Source of the DNA: JAJFFW01 sp963922595
GTDB taxonomy: Bacteria; Pseudomonadota; Alphaproteobacteria; Caulobacterales; Parvularculaceae
Direction of reading: 5' to 3'
Assembly: GCA_963922595.1 (NCBI GenBank)
Contig: CAWUIM010000001.1
Coordinates: forward strand, 72,634-136,633
Length of the DNA: 64,000 nucleotides
The notes under the pieces were generated by a model. It saw nothing but the letters and a program-made list of their open reading frames with translations. It was not told the DNA's origin and did not search any database. Both the position numbers and the translations under genes were made by a program. Of this stretch, positions 53,792 to 63,807 are shown piece by piece (position 1 is the first letter of the stretch; each line of letters starts with the position of its first letter).

Positions 53792-54487
53792 ATGAGCATC
53801 CCTGACGACGAGCATCATTTTATCCAGAGAGCCGGCTGGCTGCGCGCCGCCGTTCTCGGCGCCAATGACGGCCTGTTGTCGGTCGCAAGCCTCCTAATGG
53901 GCGTCGCCGCCGCCACTGGCGAGAATTCAACGATCCTATTGACGGGCGTCGCCGGTCTTGTAGCGGGCGCCCTTTCGATGGCGGCCGGCGAGTTCGTCTC
54001 TGTCAGTTCCCAGGCCGATATTGAAAAAGTCGATCTCGATATCGAGCGGCGCGCTCTGGAAGAAACGCCAGAAGGAGAACTCCAAGAGTTGGCGCAGATT
54101 TATATGCAAAGAGGCGTCGAACCTGCGCTCGCGCACAAGGTGGCCGCCCAATTGATGGCGCATGACGCACTCGGCGCGCACGCTCGCGATGAATTGGGCC
54201 TTATCGCCCACGCGGAAGCCCGGCCAACACAAGCGGCGCTCGCCTCCGCGTTCAGTTTCGCCGTCGGCGCGTGCGTGCCAATCATTGCGTCCATAAGCGC
54301 GCCCGTCGACAGCCGCCTTGCCAGCATCGCCATCGCTTCGATTGCCGGATTAATCGCCCTCGGCGGCGTCTCCGCCCGGACAGGCGGCGCGCCCGTCGCG
54401 CCAGCCATAATGAGGGTCACGCTTTGGGGCCTATTCGCCATGGGCGCCACGGCGTTGATCGGTTCAATGATTGGCGATGCGCTTTAG
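53792..54487 (+). CDS. VIT-family (VIT1/CCC1) metal transporter
   Basis: A 231-aa transporter of the VIT1/CCC1 family, likely for Fe2+ or Mn2+. Helix 1 carries the motif RAAVLGANDGLLSVASLLMG, then AGALSMAAGEFVSVSSQADI; the Glu-rich cytoplasmic linker (IERRALEETPEGELQELAQI) is the metal-binding domain. The ATG at 53792 follows AGGGGG; a GTG at 53783 is the alternative. Confidence 0.88.
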   Translation: MSIPDDEHHFIQRAGWLRAAVLGANDGLLSVASLLMGVAAATGENSTILLTGVAGLVAGALSMAAGEFVSVSSQADIEKVDLDIERRALEETPEGELQELAQIYMQRGVEPALAHKVAAQLMAHDALGAHARDELGLIAHAEARPTQAALASAFSFAVGACVPIIASISAPVDSRLASIAIASIAGLIALGGVSARTGGAPVAPAIMRVTLWGLFAMGATALIGSMIGDAL

Positions 54488-54584
54488 TGAATAGCGTGAA
54501 TAACGTGCATGGAAACAAAACCACTGACGGAACCTACGGTCGCAGACCGCGAGGCGGCGCAGCGAGACTCTAAATGGCCACCTG

Positions 54585-55664
54585 TTATCGGGGCTTAACC
54601 ACCCGAGTATTCAAATCTCGATCCGCAGCGTCACTATTATTAATCTCGTGATGGAATTCTTCGTCGAGAATTGAATTGCCATCCCTTCCCTTGAGTAAAG
54701 TACTTTGGCGAATAGCATCGCCAAGAAGGCCGGGCGGATCCGTATCAGGTTTTCCTTGAATGAAGCGGCGAAACCGCCATAGGGCTAGGGAAGATATCCA
54801 GAAGAAATCAATCACTATGGAATAGAAGAGCCCTTTATTCTTTACGAAGTATCGACGGCGCGATTCAAACCAATAGGTGGGTAAAGGTTTTTGGGACCCG
54901 ATCTTTGTGACGCCCGTGCTTTGACCGCGAAGGTGATGCACTTTGCTGTCGGGGACATACCAACATGTCCAGCCAGCGCGGTGTGCGCGCAGGCAGAAAT
55001 CAGTTTCCTCAAAATACAGGAAGAATCGCTCGTCCATTAGCCCTACTGATTCAAACACGGCGCGGCGAACCAGCATGCTCGCGCCTGGGACCCAATCGAC
55101 TTTCGCGGGCTCCTCGGTCAATTCCCGCATAACTTTCCATCGATTCAGGATTTTGCTAATCAGTCCAAGACGAAGACCTGACTCGATCTCGCTAAGTAGA
55201 CTCGGGAATCGAAAGGCGAACGGCCATGGACCGTTTTCGTCAGAAAGGGCGCTTCCGAAAATACCCGCCTCCGGATGCGACGACGCAAACGTCAAAAGAG
55301 CGGTGGCGGCGCCGGGACGGACCCGGGTGTCAGGGTTTAAGAGCCAGAAATAATCCGGCGCGTTGTCATTCACAAGTGCGTCGCGAATAGCGAAGTTATT
55401 TCCGCTCGCGTATCCGCCATTATCTGGTGCGGCAACCACTTGAGCCCATTCTCCCCAGCCGGACTCTTTAATCTTTGCACCAATCGTTTCAAAAGAGTTA
55501 TCTTGAGAATCATTATCGACAATGATCACACGCGCGGACGGTAACGCAGCAACTTCTCCTTCCAGAGAATCAAGGCAGTCGACGACCAAATCAGCGGTTC
55601 GATAATTGACGATAACGATAAGGAGCATTTCTAAGGTCAAGTCGCTCGTGTCCGTCATTTTCAT
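54585..55664 (-). CDS. glycosyltransferase family 2 next to the NRPS
   Basis: A 359-aa GT-A enzyme, rhamnosyltransferase-like. The donor-site motifs are LLIVIVNYRTADLVVDCLDS, RVIIVDNDSQDNSF, APDNGGYASGNNFAIRDALV and the D-x-D-like LLNPDTRVRPGAATAL; the acceptor-loop motif is FLYFEETDFCLRAHRAGWTC. A C-terminal hydrophobic stretch (FFWISSLALWRFRRF) suggests membrane association. It starts directly after the NRPS stop codon, so it is in the same transcript and may glycosylate the NRPS product. Confidence 0.87.
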   Translation of the reverse strand: MKMTDTSDLTLEMLLIVIVNYRTADLVVDCLDSLEGEVAALPSARVIIVDNDSQDNSFETIGAKIKESGWGEWAQVVAAPDNGGYASGNNFAIRDALVNDNAPDYFWLLNPDTRVRPGAATALLTFASSHPEAGIFGSALSDENGPWPFAFRFPSLLSEIESGLRLGLISKILNRWKVMRELTEEPAKVDWVPGASMLVRRAVFESVGLMDERFFLYFEETDFCLRAHRAGWTCWYVPDSKVHHLRGQSTGVTKIGSQKPLPTYWFESRRRYFVKNKGLFYSIVIDFFWISSLALWRFRRFIQGKPDTDPPGLLGDAIRQSTLLKGRDGNSILDEEFHHEINNSDAADRDLNTRVVKPR

Positions 55665-58600
55665 TTATTTTATTGTTTCGACTTGCAGCGATCTAGTAGG
55701 GATATGTTCTCTTTTGCAATCGTCGGTTTCCCTAGTTAAATCCAGGGCTTTGAATATGCATTGATCAAGGTTGCGCGCGAGCGTATCGACAAATGGCGGC
55801 TGCAACATGCTTGAATGCCCGCCCGGCGTGTCAAAGATCACGACTTCGCCGATGCAACGCTGGCGCCAGCCGAAGTTTGGATCATCAGTCAATTCCCTAA
55901 GGGGGGTATCGTCGATTGCAGGATTATCCATCGCCGTTGATTTACTCGCACGGAACAATGCAATCGTTCCATCGTATGTTCCGGGCGTATAGTACTTCGC
56001 CGCTACATTATACAATTGCCTTGTAGAAAGATTAGGCTCTTGAATAAGTGCTTCTTCGTTTATTTTGCGCGAACGCCTTAAACGAGAGTACTCCCGGTTA
56101 ACATGAACAAGATTTTTTACATTCGCCGCTTCGTAGGCGATTGCATTTCTAAATCTCCGACCAATGTCGCCGACCAAATTCATTGTAGCTCGAACGGGAT
56201 TTTCCGAGAGGCGTGTATTCTTTATTAGATCGCCGAGACGATTAAGGCGCTTATCCATCTTGGCGTTGCGCATCGGCGTTTTCGCATCGGCCGCATCGAG
56301 AGCGGCGACAAGCGGCGCCTCTTCGCCTTCGGCCCGTAACTGGATAGCCATTTCGACCGCTAAAACACCGCCGGCGCATAGGCCGCCGAGAAGATAAGGC
56401 CCATGTGGCCGGACAGCCCGAATAGCGCGAATGAATGCGGCGGCGGTTTCCTCGATTGTAAGATTTGGATTTGCTGGAGGGCGAAGCCCATATGTGGGTC
56501 TCATGCAAGATAGCCGCTCTGCCAGATGCCGGTAGAGAACAGTTTCTCCGTCAGCATCATGCACCAAGAATAACGGCGTTATTTCCGGAGAACCCGCTCT
56601 TATTTCCACCAAGCAATCATGTTCGGGCGCCGAGAATTCAGCGCCCAAAAGCTGGGCTTGGGCTTCGATTGTCGGATAATCGAAAAGGCTGTCGAGACGA
56701 AGCTCCTTGCGAAAATGCTCCTCAAGCGCTGCGACAAGCCGTACCGCCTTCAGGGAATCGCCGCCGATTTCGAAAAAGCTTTCGGTAACATCGGCTTGGC
56801 AACCGAGCTCATCTTCCCAAATACTGGCGATCGCCGCTTCGATGTCGTTTCGTGGTTTTTGCACCAGCCGATTGGCCGGCGCCTGCTCAGTAATCGGCGC
56901 TGGAAGCGCCTTTCGGTCAAGCTTACCATTGGGAGAAAGCGGTAATTGATCCAAGATCACGATAGCGTTCGGAACCATGTACTCTGGGAGTGACTTCGCA
57001 AGATGAACGCGGAGCGTCTTCGTAAATTCGTCAGATTGACCGCTTGCGAGCGGATCGTTTGCAAACGAATGAAGATCAACGGTGACATCGGCAGGCGTCG
57101 TTGGAAAAGCGGGACGCGGCTCGCCGATCTTCCAGAACATGATGTCCAAGGCCTGGTCATTAGAAGCGTTCCATCGTACTTCAACGTCGTAGGAATGCGT
57201 TAATGCGAGTTTCCATAATTGATCGGGAGTAACGCCCTGCCCATCCGATTCCGTTTTTTGTTGTTTCCGCCAATCAAATACTGTCGCTAGACCGTCTGGC
57301 GCCTCTAGCCAATCTAATAACGAAAATTCTTCTATTAACCGAGCATTGGGAAACCCGGTTATCCCAAATACAGGTAACGACTGATCGGTAAGGATCGCTT
57401 CGATTTCTCTGAGGTCAGCGACGTCTTGGCCCCAATTTTTCCAGACGGGGCAGGCCGTTTTGTGGTCATCGGAGCCCAATTTAAGGGTCACATCATATCG
57501 GTATTTGGCCATCTCGTTGTCGAAAGCTGACCGTTTGACGTCGATACGGATATCAGAAATTCGAGGGTAGCGATTTTGCAGGATCGCGAAAATACGCGGA
57601 TCGAACAACAACTCGTTTTCTTGTGTGATTCGATTTTGCACGCGGGCGTTAAGTTCCGATTTGACCGTGTCCGCTGGCGCCCGCGCCAATTCAACGGATG
57701 CATGAAATGCTCTCAGTAGCGACAGATTCCGAAGGTCGCCCAGGAAAATTACGCCATCATCAGCAACCGCGTCCATCGCCCCTTCCAGCATGTTGAAAAA
57801 GTAGTCGATACTCGGAAAATACTGGCAGACAGAGTTGACGATAACAGTATCGAACGACTTGGGCTCAACACCGGAAAAATCGACCGCTTCGCGTTGACGA
57901 ACGTCAACCGATGCAGAGTCAGGGGGCAATCCTTCGAGATGGTCGATTACGTATTCAACGGCGTCCTTTGAAAAGTCCGTCGCAACATACTGTTCGCAAT
58001 GAGGCGCCAGGCGAAACAGCAAGAGACCCATTCCGCACCCGATCTCAAATACTTTGCGCGGTCGGTGCGCCGCGATACGCTCAATCGTTTGCTCCAGCCA
58101 CTCACGCATTTCTTCTTTTGGTATAGGATCGCCTGTATAGCTGCTGACCCACGTGCTGAAATTCTCGATGGGGACGAACGCGTTATCCGGCGCGCTATAA
58201 TTCTTATCGTAAATCTTGCGCCAGTCATCTATTCTTTTCTCGAGAGACCCTTGTTGTTGCGTCTTGCCGCCGTTGGCTTTGTCGGGGACCACATAGGCGA
58301 TTAGACGGTCATCGCCGTTTTTATCGCAATCGGACACGACAACGGCCGAACTCACATCCGAGCGTTCGCTAAGCGTGTTCTCGATCTCCTCCAATTCGAT
58401 CCGCACGCCACGGATTTTCACCTGATGATCCGTCCTCCCTAGATATTCGACCGCTCCATCGGCCCGAAATCGGGCCAGATCGCCTGTACGATAAAGGCGT
58501 CCCTGATTTTCAAGATCAAATGGATTACTCGTGAATCGTTCCTCGGTTAGGTCGGGACGATTGAGGTATCCGCGCCCGACCTGAACGCCGCCGATGAAGA

Positions 58601-61349
58601 GCTCGCCCGTCACGCCAATAGGCAAGGGCTGCATTCGCTCATCCAGAATATAGATTTGAGTGTTCGCCACTGGCCGGCCAATGGGAACGCTTTCCAGGGA
58701 TTTGCCCGGCCGGCACGCCCAATACGTAACATCAATCGCCGCTTCAGTGGGGCCGTAAAGATTATGGAGCTCCGCCTCAATGCGCTCAAAAAAAGCATTT
58801 TGGAGATCAACGGATAGCGCCTCGCCGCTGCAGAACAAGCGCTTGAGTGGTGTTTTATATTCGAGGTTTTTGACTTCTAGAAAGGCGCGCAACATTGAGG
58901 GAACAAAATGGATCGTCGTGATTTGCATTGAGGCGATCAGTTCCGCTAAATACGAAGGATCGCGATGTCCGCCGGGCTTCGCCAATACGAGAGACGCGCC
59001 GGTCATCAACGGCCAGAAAAATTCCCAAACCGAAACGTCAAAACTGTAAGGCGTCTTCTGCAGAATACGGTCTTCAGGTTCTAGCCGATATTGGTCCTGC
59101 ATCCACAAAAGTCTGTTTGTAACACCTTTGTGCTCGTTCATGACGCCCTTGGGCGTGCCGGTGGATCCAGATGTATAGATCACATAAGCAAGATTATTTG
59201 GGGCGACAAGCGCATCAGGGTTTTTGTCGTCGTCTGGCCCTAACGTGCCGAATTCCTGATCGACCTCAATCGCCTTCGGCGCCTCTAACGGCAAACGGGA
59301 CGCCAGCCTCTTTTGCGTAAGGACGACACGAACGTTACTCTCCGAGAGCATCGATTGAAGCCGCCGATCAGGTTGTTGCGGATCCAGCGGCAGGTAAGCG
59401 CCGCCCGCCTTTAGCGTCGCCATCAGCGCAACGACCATCTCCACAGATCGCTCCATGAAGACACCGACGAGCGATTCGGGCCCGACGCCCGCCCGCTGTA
59501 GACGATGCGCTAAATTGTTGGATCGTCGATTTAATTCAGAATACGTTAATGTGAGACTATCGAAATGGACTGCGGGCGCATCCGGCGTCTTCAGTGCCTG
59601 TTCTTCAAATAAATGATGAATGCACTGGTTGTTGTCGTAATCGACATCGGTCTTATTCCATTGAACAATGCTTTTGCGCCGATCCTTTTCTGTGACAATC
59701 GACAATGAATGGCACGGCGTATCCGGTCGCGCGGCGAAGTCCGCAAGGAATGTCTGAAGCGAGGACGCAAGAATGGATGCAGCGGCGGCGTGTTCATGAT
59801 CATTTGCAATGAGCGTGATGCTCGATGCGTCGTTGGCCACATTAATCGTGATATCAACATCGTCGATTTGCTCAGCGCCTTTACCACCAGCGCCCACCTT
59901 CAGGCAAATCGGCAGACGTCCGCTGGCGGTCGTCGCGCAATCCTCTGCAATATGCAGGCGTCCTACCGCATCCAGCGCATAGGTGTCGCGCTCAACCGCC
60001 GCCAAGATTTTCTTCGTTATCGACTGGATATTCGACGCTAAGCCACGGCTAAAATCTGGTTTAATCCGTATGGGATGCCAACAAGCAAAAAGCGAATCCA
60101 AATCGCCAACAAGTTCTCTAAGAGGTGGGGTTTGGATTGCGACGTCAAACGCCTTCTCGCGCGTAAATCGTCCAAGAAATATTGCAACGGCGCATAGGAG
60201 AGGCGCCCAGAATTCCTTGTCGGAGTCTGGCAAATGCTGCAAAACAGCGACTGGTACATCTATCGGGTGAACCAATTTGTTATTTTTTTCTGCGCCGCCA
60301 CGGGACGAGACAACTTCGCGAAGTCTGAGCGGTTCAAGACTGCGCAGGCGTTGTATCCAATAATTCTCAAAGGGCGCGCACCGTTCCGCCATCGCTTTCG
60401 CGCGCATCGAGAAAGAGGGCGTCGTTTCAGGCAATCTATCGCCAACGCCCAGACTGTAATTCTTCAAAAACGTGTCGATCGGCGCTAATTCGCCTCGAAG
60501 CGTTCGCAGTTTTTCTATGACCACATCTTCCGTGGCTGTGGCGACCTGTATGCCCTCCGTAGACGAATGGAGTATTGTTCCAGGCTGCTCGCCTGAACTA
60601 GTCTTGAGCGCTCGAATCTTGTCTGCAATGAAATATTCGTCGCCGGCAGGAATTTTCGCCGATGCAAACCGATTTGGGTAATAGGGACCAAAATCAAGCG
60701 CACTGGACAAAGTCACGATTTGATCGCTCGGAAAGCGCCAGTCAATTATTCCAAAATTTTCCGGCTTGCGCGCTCGTGAATAGAAAGAACGGCGGGAGCG
60801 CTCTTGCGGCGTTCGCGTCTCTGAGCCCTCCGTTAAATCGTCCGCCAATTTTGTAAATGACTCAATCGCCGCTTCGTAGCACCGTGCGTTGAGTGAGAAT
60901 GCCGTGTCCCCTTTCTCGATGGGCACCTCTTGACCGACAAGAATATCGCCGGCGTCGACTTTTGTCGTCATTAAATGCCAGGCGACGCCGTGACAGCGCT
61001 CCCGATTCAGTAGAGCCCATGCGGCGGCGTTTGGCCCCGCGTATTTGGGAAGCGGACCGTCATGATAATTAATGCTAAATTGTTTTGGCGCTTCAATTAA
61101 CTCGGCTGGCAGGATAAAATCGTTATAGATGCTGAAAAGCAGATCAATGTCATTCGAAACGACAAACTCACGGGCGTCCGCATATTGTTTTGGCGCAATC
61201 GTCTGTATCGAACGTTCGCCGGCCCAATTCGTGAGTTGTTCATCGCTCGACATCACACCAATAATGTGATGTCCGCGCGCCATAAGAATATTTGCACACT
61301 GAATGGGCAGCGTTTCACCGCCAACGAAAAAACAACGCAATTTTTTCAT
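55665..61349 (-). CDS. single-module NRPS: formyltransferase-half C-A-MT-PCP-TE
   Basis: A 1894-aa synthetase. Residues 1-310: formyltransferase (triad N94, H96, D132 in YHDGPLPKYAGPNAAAW and KVDAGDIL). 320-570: C-terminal half of a condensation domain; the HHxxxDG half is missing. 575-1030: adenylation (YTSGSTGTPKG at 725). Pocket residues D771 V772 W775 H814 F839 S841 L864 I872 D873 K1476 give code DVWHFSLIDK, like EntF, so L-serine is predicted. 1050-1410: methyltransferase (motif I VFEIGCGMG at 1100) inserted before A10. 1500-1570: carrier protein (FFEIGGDSLK, Ser1532). 1585-1870: thioesterase with Cys1658 (GGLCAGG), Asp1685, His1845. Expected product: a formylated, methylated serine derivative (inference). 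Confidence 0.92.
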   Translation of the reverse strand: MKKLRCFFVGGETLPIQCANILMARGHHIIGVMSSDEQLTNWAGERSIQTIAPKQYADAREFVVSNDIDLLFSIYNDFILPAELIEAPKQFSINYHDGPLPKYAGPNAAAWALLNRERCHGVAWHLMTTKVDAGDILVGQEVPIEKGDTAFSLNARCYEAAIESFTKLADDLTEGSETRTPQERSRRSFYSRARKPENFGIIDWRFPSDQIVTLSSALDFGPYYPNRFASAKIPAGDEYFIADKIRALKTSSGEQPGTILHSSTEGIQVATATEDVVIEKLRTLRGELAPIDTFLKNYSLGVGDRLPETTPSFSMRAKAMAERCAPFENYWIQRLRSLEPLRLREVVSSRGGAEKNNKLVHPIDVPVAVLQHLPDSDKEFWAPLLCAVAIFLGRFTREKAFDVAIQTPPLRELVGDLDSLFACWHPIRIKPDFSRGLASNIQSITKKILAAVERDTYALDAVGRLHIAEDCATTASGRLPICLKVGAGGKGAEQIDDVDITINVANDASSITLIANDHEHAAAASILASSLQTFLADFAARPDTPCHSLSIVTEKDRRKSIVQWNKTDVDYDNNQCIHHLFEEQALKTPDAPAVHFDSLTLTYSELNRRSNNLAHRLQRAGVGPESLVGVFMERSVEMVVALMATLKAGGAYLPLDPQQPDRRLQSMLSESNVRVVLTQKRLASRLPLEAPKAIEVDQEFGTLGPDDDKNPDALVAPNNLAYVIYTSGSTGTPKGVMNEHKGVTNRLLWMQDQYRLEPEDRILQKTPYSFDVSVWEFFWPLMTGASLVLAKPGGHRDPSYLAELIASMQITTIHFVPSMLRAFLEVKNLEYKTPLKRLFCSGEALSVDLQNAFFERIEAELHNLYGPTEAAIDVTYWACRPGKSLESVPIGRPVANTQIYILDERMQPLPIGVTGELFIGGVQVGRGYLNRPDLTEERFTSNPFDLENQGRLYRTGDLARFRADGAVEYLGRTDHQVKIRGVRIELEEIENTLSERSDVSSAVVVSDCDKNGDDRLIAYVVPDKANGGKTQQQGSLEKRIDDWRKIYDKNYSAPDNAFVPIENFSTWVSSYTGDPIPKEEMREWLEQTIERIAAHRPRKVFEIGCGMGLLLFRLAPHCEQYVATDFSKDAVEYVIDHLEGLPPDSASVDVRQREAVDFSGVEPKSFDTVIVNSVCQYFPSIDYFFNMLEGAMDAVADDGVIFLGDLRNLSLLRAFHASVELARAPADTVKSELNARVQNRITQENELLFDPRIFAILQNRYPRISDIRIDVKRSAFDNEMAKYRYDVTLKLGSDDHKTACPVWKNWGQDVADLREIEAILTDQSLPVFGITGFPNARLIEEFSLLDWLEAPDGLATVFDWRKQQKTESDGQGVTPDQLWKLALTHSYDVEVRWNASNDQALDIMFWKIGEPRPAFPTTPADVTVDLHSFANDPLASGQSDEFTKTLRVHLAKSLPEYMVPNAIVILDQLPLSPNGKLDRKALPAPITEQAPANRLVQKPRNDIEAAIASIWEDELGCQADVTESFFEIGGDSLKAVRLVAALEEHFRKELRLDSLFDYPTIEAQAQLLGAEFSAPEHDCLVEIRAGSPEITPLFLVHDADGETVLYRHLAERLSCMRPTYGLRPPANPNLTIEETAAAFIRAIRAVRPHGPYLLGGLCAGGVLAVEMAIQLRAEGEEAPLVAALDAADAKTPMRNAKMDKRLNRLGDLIKNTRLSENPVRATMNLVGDIGRRFRNAIAYEAANVKNLVHVNREYSRLRRSRKINEEALIQEPNLSTRQLYNVAAKYYTPGTYDGTIALFRASKSTAMDNPAIDDTPLRELTDDPNFGWRQRCIGEVVIFDTPGGHSSMLQPPFVDTLARNLDQCIFKALDLTRETDDCKREHIPTRSLQVETIK

Positions 61350-62330
61350 TTTCTGATCAACAATACAGATCTTATAAATTATCGCTTTTTCAGATAGGGC
61401 AATTCAACGCTAGAAAACCATAACGTCTGGCATTCTCATTTGACTTTGATCAGAACGAAAAATTAATTGCGGCATAGCAATTCTCCAGCAACCTATGCAA
61501 CACCAAAGCGGCTGCTTATTAGCGGCTAGTGCGCTCCTAGTATTCATCATAAGGAATTGGCTCAGAATTGCGCGGTGTTTTTGCCGCACTTTGTGTCATC
61601 ATTTTTAACGCCAAGAATATTTGGGCGCGACCCGCGGTGAAGGGAGCGTGGGACTGTATTCAATATCGCCTCGTAATTGTCGATGCTAAATACGAGCCAA
61701 AATTGAACCCATGGCGGATGTCGATCATGACTCCAGATTGAGATAACTTGGTTGCTATTCTTGAGCCGCCATGAATTTTTCGAACGACGAGGCAGACGAT
61801 TAAACATGGACCTAAAGTTAGAATCTCGGGTTCCATGAACGTTTTATTCCGGTGCGTCGAGAGAACATCAGGCCAGAATATCGAATTCTCTTGCATAGGT
61901 GTTGACTTAGATCATTTCCCCTGAATTCCCCTATAAAGGCATGGACTTGCGGCGCATGCTTATGCTGCGCCAAAAAAATCGGCGTCATGCGATTTATTCC
62001 AGATGCATCCGTATCTGTTTTATTTTTCATGGGTCTTGCACAATTTTCCCAGCTCTCGACTATTCTTATGATCAGTTTATTTGAGCAGCTGGTTCGAGCG
62101 AATTCGCGCCCCTTGCTCCTTTTTTGGGACTCCAGGCGATCTGACATTTACAGAAATCGGCGCGGGCGAAACCTATTGGGGCTTCATTTTTCAGAATAGA
62201 AAGTGTCAGCGGGGCGATACATGGCGCCCGCAATAGGCCCGGAGAGATCGATTGATTTCGCCAGGAAATCCAAAAGGGATCAAGATTTCACTTGATCTCA
62301 TGAAGATTGCGATTGCCATTTCGAGAGAAA
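61350..62330. other. 981-nt gap between NRPS and tRNA-Asp, no clear gene
   Basis: Several short frames occur on both strands, none convincing. On the minus strand around 61680-61810 fragments in two frames (MFNRLPRR, then GGSRIATKLSQSG and YLASTITRRY) weakly recall the C-terminal end of IS5-type transposases, so a decayed insertion sequence is possible. It presumably holds the NRPS promoter just above 61349; no clear motif is seen. Confidence 0.4.
62278..62297 (-). terminator. hairpin downstream of tRNA-Asp
   Basis: On the minus strand, GATCAAG-N6-CTTGATC forms a perfect 7-bp stem and is followed by CCTTTT, 33 nt past the tRNA 3' end. It fits a factor-independent terminator with a short T-run. 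Confidence 0.6.
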
Positions 62331-62407
<77 letters not shown>

Positions 62408-62533
62408 ATCCCGGCGCTAGGCGCGCCGTGAGACGGTGGGTTTACGTGACGGGTCGGGGACCGTCAAGCAGGAATTCATTGGGGCCGCCGCTCAGAAGCA
62501 GACCGCCTCACCGCCCTTGGCGCGCTGGCGGTG

Positions 62534-63571
62534 TTAAACTGTGTCCGGGCCGACGCGCACCACGGCTTTCCCGAAGTTCTCGCCCTTAAAGAGCCCCAGA
62601 AACGCGTCCGGCGCTTTTTCGAGCCCCTCATAAACAGACTCGCGGAACTTGATTTTGCCTTGGGCCAACAGGGGCGCCACTTCGGCGGCGAATTGCGGGG
62701 CGAGATGCATGTAGTTCGAGACGATAAAGCCTTGCGCCATGACGCCGCGGCCGATCATGTTGATCAAGTTCGACGGACCCGGCTCGGCTGCGCGGTTGTT
62801 ATATTGCGCAATCATCCCGCACAGCGCCATGCGCCCGCCAAAGGCGATGCAATTCAGCGCCGCTTCCAGATGGTCGCCGCCGACATTTTCAAAATAGCAA
62901 TCAACGCCCTTAGGCGCGGCTTCAGCGAGCGCCTTCGTCAACGCTGTCGCGTCCGCGTAATCTTTGTAGTTCAATGCCACGTCGCAGCCGCCTTCTGATT
63001 CCAACCACTCGCATTTCTCGGGCGAGCCCGCGGAACCGACAACGCGCATGCCGTAATGGGCGCCGAGTTGACAAACGAGCGAGCCGACAGCGCCCGCAGC
63101 GCCGCTCACAAAAAGCGTCTCCCCTTCTTTGGGTTTCAGAATTTGCGTCATGCCCGCCCACGCCGTCATGCCCGGCATACCGAGAACGCCCAGATAAGCC
63201 GATAGCGGCGCAAGGTTCGGATCGACCTTGGTCAACGCCTCCGGTTTCGCCACATGATATTCTTTCCACCCACCCTGGAATGCCACCACATAATCGCCGG
63301 CGGCGAAGCCCTCGGCGTTTGAATCAACGACCTGACTTACGGCGCCGCCTTCAAGCGGTTCCTCGAGCGAAAACGCAGGGATGTAGCTCTTGATATGCGG
63401 GTTCATGCGCCCGCGCATGTAAGGATCGACCGACATCCAAACCGTTCGCAGCAGGATTTCACCGTCGCCGGCCGCTGGGGTTTCCACCTGGCGAACATCA
63501 AACAAATCAGGAGACGGAAGGCCGCTCGGATAGGACTTCAAATAGACAGCGTTTCCTGAGTGCGGGCTCAT
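62534..63571 (-). CDS. NADP-dependent MDR-family oxidoreductase (CurA/PTGR-like, zinc-free)
   Basis: A 345-aa member of the medium-chain reductase family that reduces alpha,beta-unsaturated carbonyl compounds with NADPH. Typical features are TVWMSVDPYMRGRMN near the start and the nucleotide motif ETLFVSGAAGAVGSLVCQLG. PKGVDCYFENVGGDHLEAAL is diagnostic of the PTGR/CurA group. No zinc-ligand cysteines are present. The start is supported by AGGAGG. It lies 126 nt upstream of the tRNA, on the same strand. Confidence 0.9.
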   Translation of the reverse strand: MSPHSGNAVYLKSYPSGLPSPDLFDVRQVETPAAGDGEILLRTVWMSVDPYMRGRMNPHIKSYIPAFSLEEPLEGGAVSQVVDSNAEGFAAGDYVVAFQGGWKEYHVAKPEALTKVDPNLAPLSAYLGVLGMPGMTAWAGMTQILKPKEGETLFVSGAAGAVGSLVCQLGAHYGMRVVGSAGSPEKCEWLESEGGCDVALNYKDYADATALTKALAEAAPKGVDCYFENVGGDHLEAALNCIAFGGRMALCGMIAQYNNRAAEPGPSNLINMIGRGVMAQGFIVSNYMHLAPQFAAEVAPLLAQGKIKFRESVYEGLEKAPDAFLGLFKGENFGKAVVRVGPDTV

Positions 63572-63807
63572 AACTTCCTCCTGTGACGGTATGATCGGCC
63601 CCTACCCTACCCGATGGCCCCCTCGTCGCAACCAGCGAGCGCAGCCATCGGCCCCAAATTCGCCCGAATTCGCCGCCGCAATTGCCCGCAGCCGCCGCAA
63701 TCTCGCCTTTTAGCGCCGTCACACTGAAGGCTGTAACGGGTATTTCTAATACGGGGCGGTCCTAGCAGCTTCCTTCCATGCTACGACCCAACAAAAGGAG
63801 ACGAGCC

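Noticed and set aside
61562..62147. Short frames in the gap upstream of the NRPS
   Set aside because: Some words recall an IS5 transposase C-terminus, but only across two frames and weakly, so no pseudogene is called.
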